From the NCBI GenBank assembly GCA_030345135.1, contig CP128386.1:2311356-2375355 (forward strand): a DNA stretch of 64,000 nucleotides, in the 5' to 3' direction. This DNA comes from Chitinophagaceae bacterium DXS. GTDB lineage: Bacteria > Bacteroidota > Bacteroidia > Chitinophagales > Chitinophagaceae. The notes under the pieces are model-generated. The model did no database searches. It was not told the origin of the DNA and saw only the letters and a program-made list of their open reading frames with translations. A program made the position numbers and the translations under genes. Positions 18,139 to 27,159 of this stretch are shown here, piece by piece (position 1 is the first letter of the stretch; each line of letters starts with the position of its first letter).

Positions 18139-18177
18139 GAAAAGCCGTTTGAATCAGTGTTTCAAACGGCTTTTTGA
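18139..18177. terminator. Bidirectional terminator between etfA and the convergent gene
   Basis: Thirteen-pair stem, arms AAAGCCGTTTGAA (18141-18153) and TTCAAACGGCTTT (18161-18173), with A on the left and T on the right, so it can work on both strands. It sits between the two facing repeat arrays. Confidence 0.9.
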
Positions 18178-18246
18178 ATGTAATCTTATATCGAGCCTGC
18201 TTATAACTTAAAAGCTTTACAGTTCAGTGAACCTGCCTGCACTAAA

Positions 18247-18306
18247 ACAAATCAGCGTTCCTTAGATCAGCGATCAGACATCGTCACATCAGGCATCAGC
18301 GATCTT
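18247..18306 (-). repeat. Heptamer array, GATGTCT family, outward from the 260-residue protein gene
   Basis: On the reverse strand it begins directly after the stop with AGATCGCTGATGCCTGATGT and continues with GATGTCT and GATCGCT. It faces the etfA array. Confidence 0.8.
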
Positions 18307-18307
18307 C

Positions 18308-19090
18308 CTAAAACTCTTCCCCGTCACCATTCATATGAATAGAATCCAACAGGTTTTTATATTTCCCATATTTCTTGCTTACCTCTTTAGGTTGCTTATT
18401 GTCATTGAGATACAGGTCATCTCCTTTCCATTCAATTTTGTATTCTTTTTTAGTATCGATCAGACCGTCTTTTTCAAGTTCCGAAACAAAAGTCTTTAAT
18501 TCTTTTACATGCGCTTTTGCTTTTTCAATGCCAACTTTAGCCTGCTCCATACCTTTTTTAACCTGTACAGAAATGTCCTGCATATTTATATTATTCTTTA
18601 GCTCTATATCCTGCACATTTTTCAACGCAGCCTGCACTTGTGCCTGGATCGCTTTGGTATCAATTTGAGCTATTGCCTGTTTTGCTTCTACCATAGCTTT
18701 GTCTACATCTACCTTCATTTTATCCCAGTCAACTTTTTTCATTTGTTCTTCCGCATTCTTTAAAGCAACCTGCACATCTGCATTTATTTTTTGCATATCA
18801 ACCTGTGCCATCGCCTTTTTTATCTGGATATTAATGCTATCCATATTTATATTTTTCATTTGAACATCCAGATCATCCAGGTTTATGTTGAGGTTGCCCA
18901 TCGCCTTGTCCACCTCTTCCATATCTTTATTGGTCAGGTATTTCTTTCTTTTTGTGGTGTCTTCATAGTTGCTGTAGCCGGGTTTCTTTTCTTTTACCGG
19001 TTCTTTCTTTTGCCAGGCAATAGATACAATGCCAATGGTTATAAGTGAAGCTATGCCTATTAACACGGGGAGATTGAAGCTCTTTTTCAT
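18308..19090 (-). CDS. Membrane-anchored protein with amphipathic helical repeats
   Basis: A 260-residue protein with one N-terminal membrane helix or uncleaved signal (about 6-26, LPVLIGIASLITIGIVSIAW). Residues about 65-185 contain five degenerate repeats of 19-23 residues, for example VDMQKINADVQVALKNAEEQ, VDWDKMKVDVDKAMVEAKQA and IDTKAIQAQVQAALKNV, predicted as long amphipathic helices in the periplasm. The C-terminal part (YKIEWKGDDLYLNDNKQPKEVSKKYGKY) resembles the tail seen after the M56/BlaR1 domain in some Bacteroidota proteins, though no peptidase domain is present. Function unknown; a structural or sensor role is possible. It is a single gene. Confidence 0.7.
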   Translation of the reverse strand: MKKSFNLPVLIGIASLITIGIVSIAWQKKEPVKEKKPGYSNYEDTTKRKKYLTNKDMEEVDKAMGNLNINLDDLDVQMKNINMDSINIQIKKAMAQVDMQKINADVQVALKNAEEQMKKVDWDKMKVDVDKAMVEAKQAIAQIDTKAIQAQVQAALKNVQDIELKNNINMQDISVQVKKGMEQAKVGIEKAKAHVKELKTFVSELEKDGLIDTKKEYKIEWKGDDLYLNDNKQPKEVSKKYGKYKNLLDSIHMNGDGEEF

Positions 19091-19180
19091 GTTTTTACGA
19101 TTTGAATAAACTATTTACGAATCATTTCGTAACAAACATACGACAATATTCGTAATTCAAACAAACCGCCTGTCATTTTT

Positions 19181-19258
19181 TAATGGAGAATGGAAAATTG
19201 ACGATTGAAAATGAAAAATGTCGGATTTCTGATTTGAAGATGTCTGATTTGGTTTGAG
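19181..19258 (+). repeat. Two-family heptamer array outward from the 260-residue protein gene start
   Basis: Reading away from the gene, TTGAAAA-type units (TGGAGAA, TGGAAAA, TTGAAAA) come first, then GATTTCT, GATTTGA and GATGTCT. The rest of the 19091-19654 gap holds the palindrome at 19325 and the facing array at 19515. Confidence 0.7.
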
Positions 19259-19324
19259 TGCAAAATCTCCAGAAAAGCGACCTGACATACATTGAATTAA
19301 GGATTACACAAAATAATGTCAACC

Positions 19325-19346
19325 CCTGCCCATCCGGTCAGGCGGG
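19325..19346. repeat. REP-like palindrome
   Basis: A 22-base element with CCTGCC and GGCGGG arms around CATCCGGTCA, the third member of the family seen at 11488 and 16103, here outside an obvious AAAGTCA array. Confidence 0.65.
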
Positions 19347-19514
19347 CTTCGGTTTTAGATACAGGTGTGTACTCCATTCTATAATAATTCCATCCCTCCG
19401 GGATTTTGTTGACCCAATAAAATTTAAAAGTATAATTTCCGATTTGAGGACGTTGGTTAATTGGATTTGGTTTGAATACGAGATGTTAGAAAGATCGACC
19501 TGACGCGCGTGTAG

Positions 19515-19586
19515 AATTTGCACATTCGCATATTTACCCATTTGCACATCCTCATTGTCAATTTTCAACTGTCAATTATCAATTTA
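19515..19586 (-). repeat. TTGAAAG / GTGCAAAT array outward from the GlcD-like gene start
   Basis: On the reverse strand, TTGATAA, TTGACAG and TTGAAAA units are followed by an octamer series (GTGCAAAT, GGTAAATA, TGCGAATG). It equals one unit of the 83-base tandem repeat upstream of the amidohydrolase at 61.2-61.5 kb and also occurs beside the thiolase gene. Confidence 0.75.
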
Positions 19587-19654
19587 TCCCAGCCATTTTG
19601 CGACGCCGCACTCCTCCAACCTTTACTTATCTTCGCTGACAAACATTCAATTAA

Positions 19655-21076
19655 ATGGAAACGGTTGCTAAAAAAGGTCTGGTTACAACAACATTACTGG
19701 AGCAATTCAAAGGAATTGTTGGCGAACAGTATGTGTTTGCCGACGAAGAAAGCCTTGAACATTATGGCCACGATGAAACAGAACGGATCTTGTTTTTGCC
19801 GGAGGTTGTACTTAAACCCCGCACTACTCAAGAGATAAGCGATATTATGCGCCTTTGCAATGAACATCTTGTACCGGTGACACCGCGCGGTGCGGGCACG
19901 GGCTTAAGTGGTGGCGCTATTCCGCATTTAGGTGGTGTATTACTTTCAACAGAAAGATTAAACGCTATTATTGATATTGATGAACGCAACCTGCAGGTTA
20001 CAACCGAACCGGGCGTTATTACGGAAGTACTACAGGAATCAGTGAAAGCCAAAGGCCTGTTTTATCCTCCCGACCCAAGCAGCAGAGGATCCTGTTTTAT
20101 AGGTGGAAATATCGCGGAAAACAGTGGCGGTCCTAAAGCTGTAAAATATGGCGTTGTAAAGGATTATGTATTGAATCTTGAAGTGGTTCTTCCAACGGGC
20201 GAGATCATTTGGACCGGTGCCAATGTTTTGAAAAACTCCACCGGCTATAACCTTACCCAACTAATGGTAGGAAGTGAGGGTACATTAGGAATTGTAACTA
20301 AAATTGTGCTTAAGCTTATTCCTTTTCCCAAATACGATCTGTTGATGCTGGTTCCGTTCAAGTCACTGGAGAAAGCAAGCGAAGCTGTAAGTGCCATCTT
20401 CCGTGCCGGCTTTACGCCAAGCGCCCTGGAGCTGATTGAAATTGATGCTTTACAGATCACCAGCCGTATGCTTGATAGCTACGCAGTGCCCATACCGGAC
20501 GATATAGCTGCACATCTGATCATAGAAGTTGATGGTAACAATATGGAAGTGCTGATGCAGGAAATGGAAGCCATCTCTGAACTATTGCAACAATTTGAAG
20601 CCGAAGACGTTTTCTTTGCTGATGACGCGCAACAAAAGGCTGAATTGTGGAAGCTTCGCCGTCGCGTGGCTGAAGCGGTTAAAACTGTTGGCTATACCAT
20701 TGAAGAAGATGCTGTAGTTCCAAGAGCTGAATTACCTAAACTTATACATGGCGTTAAAGAACTGGGTAAGCAGTTTGATTTTCATGCAGTATGCTATGGA
20801 CATGCGGGCGATGGAAATTTGCACATCCGCATTAAAAAAGAAGGTATCCCTAACAGTTATAAAAATGCAGAGATGCAAAACATTTTGCGTGAATTATTCC
20901 TACTGGTAAAAAGCATGGGTGGTACAATCAGCGGTGAGCATGGTATAGGTCTGATTCAGAAAGATTTTATGGATATCGTATTCAACGAGAATAATTTGGC
21001 ATTGATGCGGTCAATCAAGCGGGTGTTCGATCCTAACAATATTTTAAATGCCGGAAAAATATTTGACCTTAATTAA
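19655..21076 (+). CDS. FAD-linked oxidase of the GlcD / D-lactate dehydrogenase type
   Basis: A 473-residue flavoenzyme. The N-terminal PCMH-type FAD-binding domain (about 45-225) contains VTPRGAGTGLSGGAIPHLGG and TGYNLTQLMVGSEGTLGIVT. The C-terminal FAD-oxidase domain has YGHAGDGNLHIRI and the end signature GTISGEHGIGLIQKDFM. It most likely oxidises a 2-hydroxy acid such as glycolate or D-lactate and passes electrons to the respiratory chain. The GlcE and GlcF partners are not encoded nearby. The start ATG at 19655 fits the family and follows a TATCTTCG element by 19 bases. Confidence 0.92.
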   Translation: METVAKKGLVTTTLLEQFKGIVGEQYVFADEESLEHYGHDETERILFLPEVVLKPRTTQEISDIMRLCNEHLVPVTPRGAGTGLSGGAIPHLGGVLLSTERLNAIIDIDERNLQVTTEPGVITEVLQESVKAKGLFYPPDPSSRGSCFIGGNIAENSGGPKAVKYGVVKDYVLNLEVVLPTGEIIWTGANVLKNSTGYNLTQLMVGSEGTLGIVTKIVLKLIPFPKYDLLMLVPFKSLEKASEAVSAIFRAGFTPSALELIEIDALQITSRMLDSYAVPIPDDIAAHLIIEVDGNNMEVLMQEMEAISELLQQFEAEDVFFADDAQQKAELWKLRRRVAEAVKTVGYTIEEDAVVPRAELPKLIHGVKELGKQFDFHAVCYGHAGDGNLHIRIKKEGIPNSYKNAEMQNILRELFLLVKSMGGTISGEHGIGLIQKDFMDIVFNENNLALMRSIKRVFDPNNILNAGKIFDLN

Positions 21077-21104
21077 TTCTTTTAGTTTGTGTAAACTTTA
21101 TGCT

Positions 21105-21713
21105 ATGGTAAAAAGAATGGTATGTTTAGCCCTGGGGTTGTTTGTTACAGCATTTGCTTTTTCACAACAGGTACCGCAAACCTACCAGGAGCCTGAGCAA
21201 GGATTTGATAAAAGCAGGCTGTTTTTAGGTGGAAGTATCGCTTTAGGATTTTCAAGCGGAAGTTTTAATATCGGCGCAAATCCCGAGATCGGCTATAGCG
21301 TTACCGACTGGCTGGATGCGGGCATTGGTATTAATCTGAACTATTTTAGTCTTAACGCAGATTATAACTACGGCGTAACACAACATAGCTTTAACTACGG
21401 GCTTGGCCCTTTTGTGCGGGCTTATCCGTTGAATTTTTTATTCGTGCAGGCGCAGTTAGAGCAAAACTGGATGCATTACAATCTTAAAGATGTTAATACG
21501 GGTCAAACAAGTGAGTTCACCACAAATGCACCCAGCGTATTGTTGGGTTTGGGATATTCACAGAGACTGGTAGGACAGGCCAATTATTACATGGCACTGT
21601 TGTTTGATGTAAACGACAACCCGAATTCACCCTACCGGGATGGATACAATCATGCCATCCCGATCATCAGGGCCGGTTTCAATATTTATCTTAATAAAGG
21701 ACATCGAAAATAG
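21105..21713 (+). CDS. Putative outer-membrane beta-barrel protein
   Basis: About 202 residues from the ATG at 21105 (MVKRMVCLALGLFVTAFAFSQ, a clear signal peptide); an upstream ATG at 21048 would lie inside the GlcD-like gene and give no signal. The mature part has alternating aromatic/polar beta strands (IALGFSSGSFNIGANPEIGYSVTDWLDAGIGINLNY) and ends FNIYLNKGHRK, as in small outer-membrane barrels of the OmpW/PorT type in Bacteroidota. Role unknown. It starts 28 bases after the GlcD-like stop, so the genes may be cotranscribed. Its 3' end overlaps the convergent LOG-family gene by 23 bases. Confidence 0.75.
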   Translation: MVKRMVCLALGLFVTAFAFSQQVPQTYQEPEQGFDKSRLFLGGSIALGFSSGSFNIGANPEIGYSVTDWLDAGIGINLNYFSLNADYNYGVTQHSFNYGLGPFVRAYPLNFLFVQAQLEQNWMHYNLKDVNTGQTSEFTTNAPSVLLGLGYSQRLVGQANYYMALLFDVNDNPNSPYRDGYNHAIPIIRAGFNIYLNKGHRK

Positions 21714-22227
21714 CATCGGGCGTATTGCAGACCAGGATAGATTCCCGGAGATCACTGTAAAGAAATCCTTCCAGGTACATTGTATTAATATGTTGCAATA
21801 AAGAATTATAATATCCTGCTGAATTCAGCAGGATTATTTTTTTGTCGTGGATATTCAAGGTATTCCAGGTGATCATTTCAAACATTTCATCAAGAGTACC
21901 CGTTCCTCCAGGCAGAACAACAGCCGCATCACACAGATCATACATCATTCTTTTCCTGGTATGCATGTCCGGCACAGTATGTAGTTCAGAAAGTTTCTGA
22001 TGTTGTTGTTCCCAGCTTATTAAGATCTCAGGCATAACACCTATAACGTAACCGCCATTATGTAACACACCGTCTGCTACTGCCCCCATCAATCCCTTAT
22101 TGCCTCCACCATAAACCAGCCTCACATCATTTTCTGCAATCAGTCTTCCCAATTCTCTTGCATGCTGTTCGTACAAAGGGCTATTTCCGTTCCTTGATCC
22201 GCAGAACACGGCTAATGATTTATACAT
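21691..22227 (-). CDS. LOG-family (TIGR00730) Rossmann-fold protein
   Basis: A 178-residue cytoplasmic protein of the lysine-decarboxylase-like/LOG family. Its motif PGGTGTLDEMFE (about 106-117) is the PGGxGTxxE signature, and VYGGGNKGLMGAVADG (about 38-53) is the nucleotide-binding loop. Characterised relatives are cytokinin-activating nucleoside 5'-monophosphate phosphoribohydrolases; in most bacteria the substrate is probably a modified AMP. It overlaps the convergent barrel-protein gene at the 3' end, with no room for a terminator. It is divergent from the symporter gene. Confidence 0.92.
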   Translation of the reverse strand: MYKSLAVFCGSRNGNSPLYEQHARELGRLIAENDVRLVYGGGNKGLMGAVADGVLHNGGYVIGVMPEILISWEQQHQKLSELHTVPDMHTRKRMMYDLCDAAVVLPGGTGTLDEMFEMITWNTLNIHDKKIILLNSAGYYNSLLQHINTMYLEGFLYSDLRESILVCNTPDAIFDVLY

Positions 22228-22261
22228 CTGTGCTTTTTTTTGTAAATATCTGTGATTCGGA

Positions 22262-22345
22262 GCTATCAGCTGTCAGCTATCAGCTATCAGCGGTGGGGTG
22301 TCAGGTATCAGGTAACAGGCTTGAGGTTTGAGGTTTGAGGCGTGA
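22262..22345 (+). repeat. Composite heptamer array outward from the LOG gene start
   Basis: Three families occur in the order AGCTATC (about four units), then GTATCAG, then GTTTGAG/GCGTGAG. The same order is found after folD (59754-59830). A facing copy with the same order lies at 22394-22560, so the 363-base gap is a large imperfect inverted repeat. Confidence 0.85.
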
Positions 22346-22393
22346 GGAATGAAATTCGCAATTCTGCGCTGGCTATCTTTCTGTTTTGTACTT

Positions 22394-22560
22394 CAAGCTT
22401 TATACCTCATCCCTCCGCTTCACGCCTTAAGCCTCACAATTCATTCATCAAAAGACATCAAAGCTCTTTCCTTCCATCAATCTATCCTCACACCTTACAC
22501 CTTACACCTTATACCTCATACCTGAAACCTGATACCTGAAACCTGGCACCTAAAAGCTCA
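22394..22560 (-). repeat. Composite heptamer array outward from the symporter gene
   Basis: Read leftwards from the symporter start: AGCTATG, then GTGCCAG, GTTTCAG, GTATCAG, then GTATGAG, GTATAAG, GTGTAAG. It is the mirror image of the array at 22262-22345. Confidence 0.85.
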
Positions 22561-22578
22561 TAGCTCGCCCCTCCCCCT

Positions 22579-22586
22579 TATATTTG
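22579..22586 (+). promoter_or_regulatory. Candidate -7 box of the symporter gene
   Basis: TATATTTG is a full match to TAnnTTTG and ends four bases before the ATG at 22591, implying a leaderless or nearly leaderless transcript. Confidence 0.6.
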
Positions 22587-22590
22587 CTTC

Positions 22591-24105
22591 ATGTCTGCTA
22601 CATTATTACTAACATTCGTCGTTTTATACTTTCTCATATTATTAGGTGTCGCGTGGTACACCAGCCGTAACAGCAATAACGAGTCATTCTTCATCGGCAA
22701 CCGCAACAGCAACTGGATGCTTGTTGCTTTTGGCATGATCGGCACGTCGCTAAGCGGTGTAACATTTGTAAGTGTTCCAGGCACGGTAGGACCGGCTGGC
22801 TTTACCTATTTCCAGGTGGTCATCGGTTATTTTATCGGCTACTTCATAGTAGCGTACGTGCTGCTGCCTCTATACTACCGGCTGAACCTCACATCTATTT
22901 ATACCTATCTGCACGACAGGTTCGGCATGACTTCCTATAAAACAGGTGCACTCTTTTTTATTATCTCAAGAATACTGGGAGCTACGGCCCGCCTGTACCT
23001 GGTAATCAATGTACTGCAGATCTTTATACTGGACGACCTGCATGTACCCTTTTCAGTAACAGCTTTTATTATTCTTGCAATGATACTGCTGTACACTTTT
23101 GAAGGCGGCGTTAAAACCATTGTTTTTACCGATACCTTACAAACAACTTTCATGCTGCTTGGTTTAGTCGTTTGTGTGATTTATATAATGAATAACATGC
23201 ATTTCTCCTTTTCCGAAAGTATGCATGCGCTTTCTGAAAAACAATTCACCAGAATGATCAACAGTACGCCCAACAGTGCAGGATTCTGGATGAAGCAGGT
23301 GATTGGCGGCGCATTTATCACTATTGGCATGACTGGTCTTGACCAGGAAATGATGCAAAAGAACATCAGCGTTAAGAACCTGAAGGATTCCCAGAAAAAT
23401 ATGATCACCTTCAGTTTTATACTGGTGCTGGTGAACTTTCTGTTCTTATTGCTCGGCGGATTGCTATACCTGTTTGCAGAGAAAAATGGTATTGGCGTTA
23501 AAGGTGATGACTTATTTCCGACAATAGCTTTAAATCATGTACCCGGAGCGATATCCATCATTTTCATTATTGCGTTAATATCCGCGTTGTTCCCGAGTGC
23601 CGACGGAGCGTTAACAGCCCTTACATCATGTTTCTGTATCGACATCATCGGATTAAAAAGAAGAACAGACTGGAATGAGCAACAAAAGAAAAGGGTTCGC
23701 TTAACGGTGCACGTTACATTCGCCATTATCTTCTTTTTGTTGATCTTGATGTTTAAGGCGATCGACAATAAATCTATCATTGATATTATTTTGAAAGTCG
23801 CGGGCTTTACGTATGGACCTTTATTGGGCTTGTTCTTTTTTGGCATTCTTTCTAAACGAAAGATTGATGATAGCAAAGCTATATGGATCTGTCTGCTCGC
23901 GCCGCTTCTTATTCTTGGAATCGACTTTATCAATAACATTGAATGGTATAGCAAGCAACTAAAACTGGACGAAAGCACCATAAACAGTATTTCATCTTTT
24001 TCACAATCAATATTCGGCAAATTCAAAATTGGTTACGAATTGCTGATCTATAACGGTCTGCTCACTTATGCAGGCTTATTCCTCATTTCTAAAAAAGAGC
24101 AATGA
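22591..24105 (+). CDS. Sodium/solute symporter family protein
   Basis: A 504-residue inner-membrane transporter of the SSS family with about 13 hydrophobic helices. The opening MSATLLLTFVVLYFLILLGVAWYTSR, the segment NWMLVAFGMIGTSLSGVTFVSVPG (helix 2, sodium-site region) and FPSADGALTALTSCFCIDI are typical. It should import a small solute with sodium; relatives include transporters of sugars, proline, pantothenate and sialic acid, and the substrate cannot be told here. The O-methyltransferase gene overlaps its stop by four bases, so the two are translationally coupled. Confidence 0.92.
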   Translation: MSATLLLTFVVLYFLILLGVAWYTSRNSNNESFFIGNRNSNWMLVAFGMIGTSLSGVTFVSVPGTVGPAGFTYFQVVIGYFIGYFIVAYVLLPLYYRLNLTSIYTYLHDRFGMTSYKTGALFFIISRILGATARLYLVINVLQIFILDDLHVPFSVTAFIILAMILLYTFEGGVKTIVFTDTLQTTFMLLGLVVCVIYIMNNMHFSFSESMHALSEKQFTRMINSTPNSAGFWMKQVIGGAFITIGMTGLDQEMMQKNISVKNLKDSQKNMITFSFILVLVNFLFLLLGGLLYLFAEKNGIGVKGDDLFPTIALNHVPGAISIIFIIALISALFPSADGALTALTSCFCIDIIGLKRRTDWNEQQKKRVRLTVHVTFAIIFFLLILMFKAIDNKSIIDIILKVAGFTYGPLLGLFFFGILSKRKIDDSKAIWICLLAPLLILGIDFINNIEWYSKQLKLDESTINSISSFSQSIFGKFKIGYELLIYNGLLTYAGLFLISKKEQ

Positions 24106-24749
24106 TGGAAATGTTCAGTCCTTTGCTAAACGATTACTCGGAGCGTTTTACGACCGCTCACGACCGTGTTTTGCAGCAAATTCACGATGAGGCCATGCAA
24201 AGCCATGCGCATGCCCACATGCTAAGCACGCATGTACAGGGCAAGTTCCTGGAAATGGTGAGTACGATCATGCGTCCGAAATATATACTGGAAATAGGCA
24301 CATTTGTAGGATACAGCGCAATTTGCCTGGCAAAAGGCTTGCAGGAAGACGGTGAACTCCATACTTTAGAGCTTAGGGAGACCGACGCGGCCACGGCTAA
24401 AGCAAATTTTCATCGCGTGGATTTGGATAAAAAGATACATTTGCACGTCGGCAATGCATTGGATATTATTCCAACCCTTGATATTCAATGGGATCTGGTT
24501 TTCATCGATGCCGATAAAATAAGCTATACACAATACTACGAACTGGTTTTACCACGTTTAAGTGACAGGGGAATGATTATTGCTGATAATGTGCTGTTTC
24601 ATGGCGAAGTGCTGGAAGAGCCCGTAAAAGGTAAAAGCGCTAAAGCAATACAGGCATTTAATCAGCACGTGATGGATGATGAAAGATCAGAACAGGTTTT
24701 AGTTACGATGAGAGATGGACTGCTGCTTATAAGAAAAAAACATAATTAA
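24102..24749 (+). CDS. SAM-dependent O-methyltransferase
   Basis: A 215-residue cytoplasmic methyltransferase of the catechol/caffeoyl-CoA O-methyltransferase type. Motif I is YILEIGTFVGYSAICLAKGL (about 64-83), followed by LHTLELRE and the metal-site stretch WDLVFIDADKISYTQYYELVLPRL, ending with GMIIADNVLFHGEV. The substrate is probably a phenolic or hydroxylated small molecule, not known. The ATG overlaps the stop of the symporter (ATGA), and a second ATG follows immediately at 24105; either could be used. Confidence 0.93.
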   Translation: MMEMFSPLLNDYSERFTTAHDRVLQQIHDEAMQSHAHAHMLSTHVQGKFLEMVSTIMRPKYILEIGTFVGYSAICLAKGLQEDGELHTLELRETDAATAKANFHRVDLDKKIHLHVGNALDIIPTLDIQWDLVFIDADKISYTQYYELVLPRLSDRGMIIADNVLFHGEVLEEPVKGKSAKAIQAFNQHVMDDERSEQVLVTMRDGLLLIRKKHN

Positions 24750-24896
24750 AACCTGGATAAACCCGCTGGCAACGCGGGTGGCATCCGCCAATAGTAAAAC
24801 AATTATCCACGGAAGACCGTAGTAAAATGATCGGCAAAATAAGATCAGCTATCTAACGAACATCTTCCGGCTTGATTAAAAACTAAAGATCTACGG

Positions 24897-26042
24897 ATGA
24901 AAAAACTTCTTGCGCTCATTGCCATGGCAGGATGTCTGCAGGCCTCCGCCCAAAGTTCCAAAGTACAGGAATACATTAATCAATACAGCGATCTCGCCAT
25001 CAGGGAAATGATGAGAACCGGCGTTCCGGCATCAATTACGCTTGCCCAGGGAATAGTGGAATCTCAATATGGGCAGAGCATGCTCGTAAAAAATACGAAT
25101 AATCATTTCGGCATAAAATGTAAATCCGATTGGACCGGCGCCACATTCAATTACGATGATGATGCTAAAGGTGAGTGTTTCAGAAGCTACAACAGTGGTG
25201 AAGAATCCTACATCGACCATTCAAATTTCCTGAAGAACCGGCCCAATTATACTTTTCTTTTTAAACTGGATCCGACAGATTACGAAGGCTGGGCAAAAGG
25301 TTTGAAGAAAGCGGGGTATGCAACTGAAAAAGATTATCCTCAAACCTTAATTGCCACCATCGTTCGCAATAATTTACAACAGTATTCACTGGTAGCTCTT
25401 GAGCGCATGAAAAAAGGCGGCGATATGCTGGCATCTAATACCAGTACAAACGCTCCTGCAGCCGCTGAAAAGAATACGGTTACTGAGCCCAAAAAAGAAA
25501 CGCCGTTTGTAATAAACGGAGCCGCTAACAAAGAAGAAACGACTGCTAAGGCTGCAGAAGCAATTGAAAAAAATGCAGCAAATAGTGCTCCGGCGGTAAA
25601 CAGAGAAGAACGTTATGCAAAAGTTGCCCAGACAACAGTGCAGCCGCCCTCCTATCCTACCGGCACATTTGCGATCAATTCTGCCAAAGTAATGTTTGCC
25701 CAATCCGGCACTTCGTTGTTTGCATTGGCTAACAACAACAATATTTCCTACAAAAAATTGCTGGAATTCAATGAATTATCTGACAACGACATTCTTGAGA
25801 AAGACCAGCTGATCTTCCTCGAAAAGAAAAGCAAGAAAGGATCCAAAGACTTCCATATAGTGGAACTGAACGAAACACTTGCGGATATAGCTCAAAAAGA
25901 AGGTGTATTACTGAAAAGCCTGACAGATTTCAATAGAATTGACAAAAACGCTCAACCGGAGACAGGCGAAAAAATCTATCTGAGACAAGCTGCTCCGCAA
26001 GCTCCAAGAGTGATTAAAGCCGAAAGAATTTCCAAATCATAA
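24897..26042 (+). CDS. Exported glucosaminidase with LysM domains
   Basis: A 381-residue cell-wall hydrolase. A signal peptide (about 1-18, LQASAQ) is followed by a family 73-type mannosyl-glycoprotein endo-beta-N-acetylglucosaminidase domain (about 25-160) with TLAQGIVESQYGQSMLV, the probable catalytic glutamate in IVES, and NHFGIKC. A Glu/Ala/Lys-rich linker (about 175-240) leads to two LysM-like peptidoglycan-binding repeats (about 255-302 and 318-364). It probably cleaves peptidoglycan glycan chains during growth or division. It is a single gene. Confidence 0.92.
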   Translation: MKKLLALIAMAGCLQASAQSSKVQEYINQYSDLAIREMMRTGVPASITLAQGIVESQYGQSMLVKNTNNHFGIKCKSDWTGATFNYDDDAKGECFRSYNSGEESYIDHSNFLKNRPNYTFLFKLDPTDYEGWAKGLKKAGYATEKDYPQTLIATIVRNNLQQYSLVALERMKKGGDMLASNTSTNAPAAAEKNTVTEPKKETPFVINGAANKEETTAKAAEAIEKNAANSAPAVNREERYAKVAQTTVQPPSYPTGTFAINSAKVMFAQSGTSLFALANNNNISYKKLLEFNELSDNDILEKDQLIFLEKKSKKGSKDFHIVELNETLADIAQKEGVLLKSLTDFNRIDKNAQPETGEKIYLRQAAPQAPRVIKAERISKS

Positions 26043-26167
26043 TAAAAGTCTGCAACCAATAACGGTTTGCCGGCTTAAAATTCATTGATCTTTCCTGTTA
26101 TTATCTGTTTTGACAATTGGTGAACGGATGGTAGCAGGAAAAATTTATACCCAAAAAGAAAGCACAA

Positions 26168-26716
26168 ATGTCTAATCTTATACAAGTACACGACAAATTC
26201 TTTGAACCCTACTTAACTGAAAACGTGATCCAGGAAAAGATCCGTGAAATAGCCTGCCAGATCAGCGCGGATTATAAAGATAAAAGGCCACTGTTCATTG
26301 CAATTTTGAATGGCTCTTTCATGTTTTCCGCTGATCTTTTTAAATATTTGCCTATAGATGCAGAAATCTGTTTCATAAAGCTGGCGTCTTATAAAGGCAC
26401 CAAATCAACCGGTCATGTTATAACGGCGATTGGACTTGATACAGATATCACCGGCCGTGATGTGATCATTCTTGAGGATATTATTGATACCGGCAAAACC
26501 ATCACCCAGTTTTTACCTCAGCTGCAAAACCAGCAACCAAAATCCCTCAAAATTGCAGTTTTGCTTCATAAACCCGAAGCCACCGTATTTCCAGTAGACA
26601 TTGATTATTGTTGTTTTTCCATTCCCGACAAATTTGTTGTTGGCTACGGTCTTGACTACGATGGACTAGGAAGGAATTTGCCACAGATTTACAGGCTGAA
26701 GGAAGAAGGAGCTTAA
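26168..26716 (+). CDS. hpt: Hypoxanthine phosphoribosyltransferase
   Basis: Salvages hypoxanthine and guanine to IMP and GMP in the cytoplasm. The 182-residue protein carries the PRPP-binding signature VIILEDIIDTGKTIT (about 97-111), the flexible-loop region LASYKGTKSTG, and the C-terminal KFVVGYGLDYDGLGRNLPQIYRL, all typical. Length is normal. The last codon and stop (GCTTAA) are the first bases of an AGCTTAAAGC-type repeat array, an example of arrays beginning inside a coding end. Confidence 0.96.
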   Translation: MSNLIQVHDKFFEPYLTENVIQEKIREIACQISADYKDKRPLFIAILNGSFMFSADLFKYLPIDAEICFIKLASYKGTKSTGHVITAIGLDTDITGRDVIILEDIIDTGKTITQFLPQLQNQQPKSLKIAVLLHKPEATVFPVDIDYCCFSIPDKFVVGYGLDYDGLGRNLPQIYRLKEEGA

Positions 26717-26744
26717 AGCCCAAAGCGTAAAGCTTAGAACTGAG
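26711..26744 (+). repeat. Heptamer array, TTAAAGC family, outward from hpt
   Basis: Units TTAAAGC, CCAAAGC, GTAAAGC begin in the hpt stop codon. The facing copy is at 26874-26907. The remainder of the 26717-27159 gap shows no gene and no clear promoter. Confidence 0.75.
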
Positions 26745-26873
26745 GTTCATTTTTGATTACCGCAATAAACTTCGAGCAGCACTTTTTGTACTATTAACGT
26801 AATGAATTGTGCATTGAAACTACCGCGCTTGTAAAAACCGCGGCATTCCCGATACACCCGCGCTTCGATATAC

Positions 26874-26907
26874 AAAGTTTTAAGCTTTGGGCCTTAAGCT
26901 TCCCCTG
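26874..26907 (-). repeat. Heptamer array, TTAAAGC family, outward from the VWA gene side
   Basis: On the reverse strand AGCTTAAGGCCCAAAGC and TTAAAAC units point left, away from the von Willebrand gene, facing the hpt array. It lies 250 bases from that gene, so a long 5' leader is possible. Confidence 0.7.
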
Positions 26908-27159
26908 ATCTTTTTTCCAAAATCTTGCTAATTGGCTCTCAACGAATAAATTATCGTATATTTAGAGTGACAATGAGCTGACTTTTGTTGCTGTAAAACC
27001 TTCATAGAGATCATCTGCAGTATAATTTGACAGCAAAACCGAGCGTTAGAATTACAATCTCCTTCTTCCTACTGAAAAGCGCTCTGCCAATATTTCGTTT
27101 CGAAAGGCCGGATATAGACAGCAACCTGATTGCCTTTTAGTTCACTTAAACAGAGCACT

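Noticed and set aside
17995-18306. Regular repeats considered as a CRISPR array
   Set aside because: Units are only about seven bases, degenerate and without spacers; no cas genes are present.
22342-22539. Small open frame in the LOG/symporter gap
   Set aside because: It consists of CCTGATA/CCTTACA repeat words and would overlap the inverted-repeat structure.
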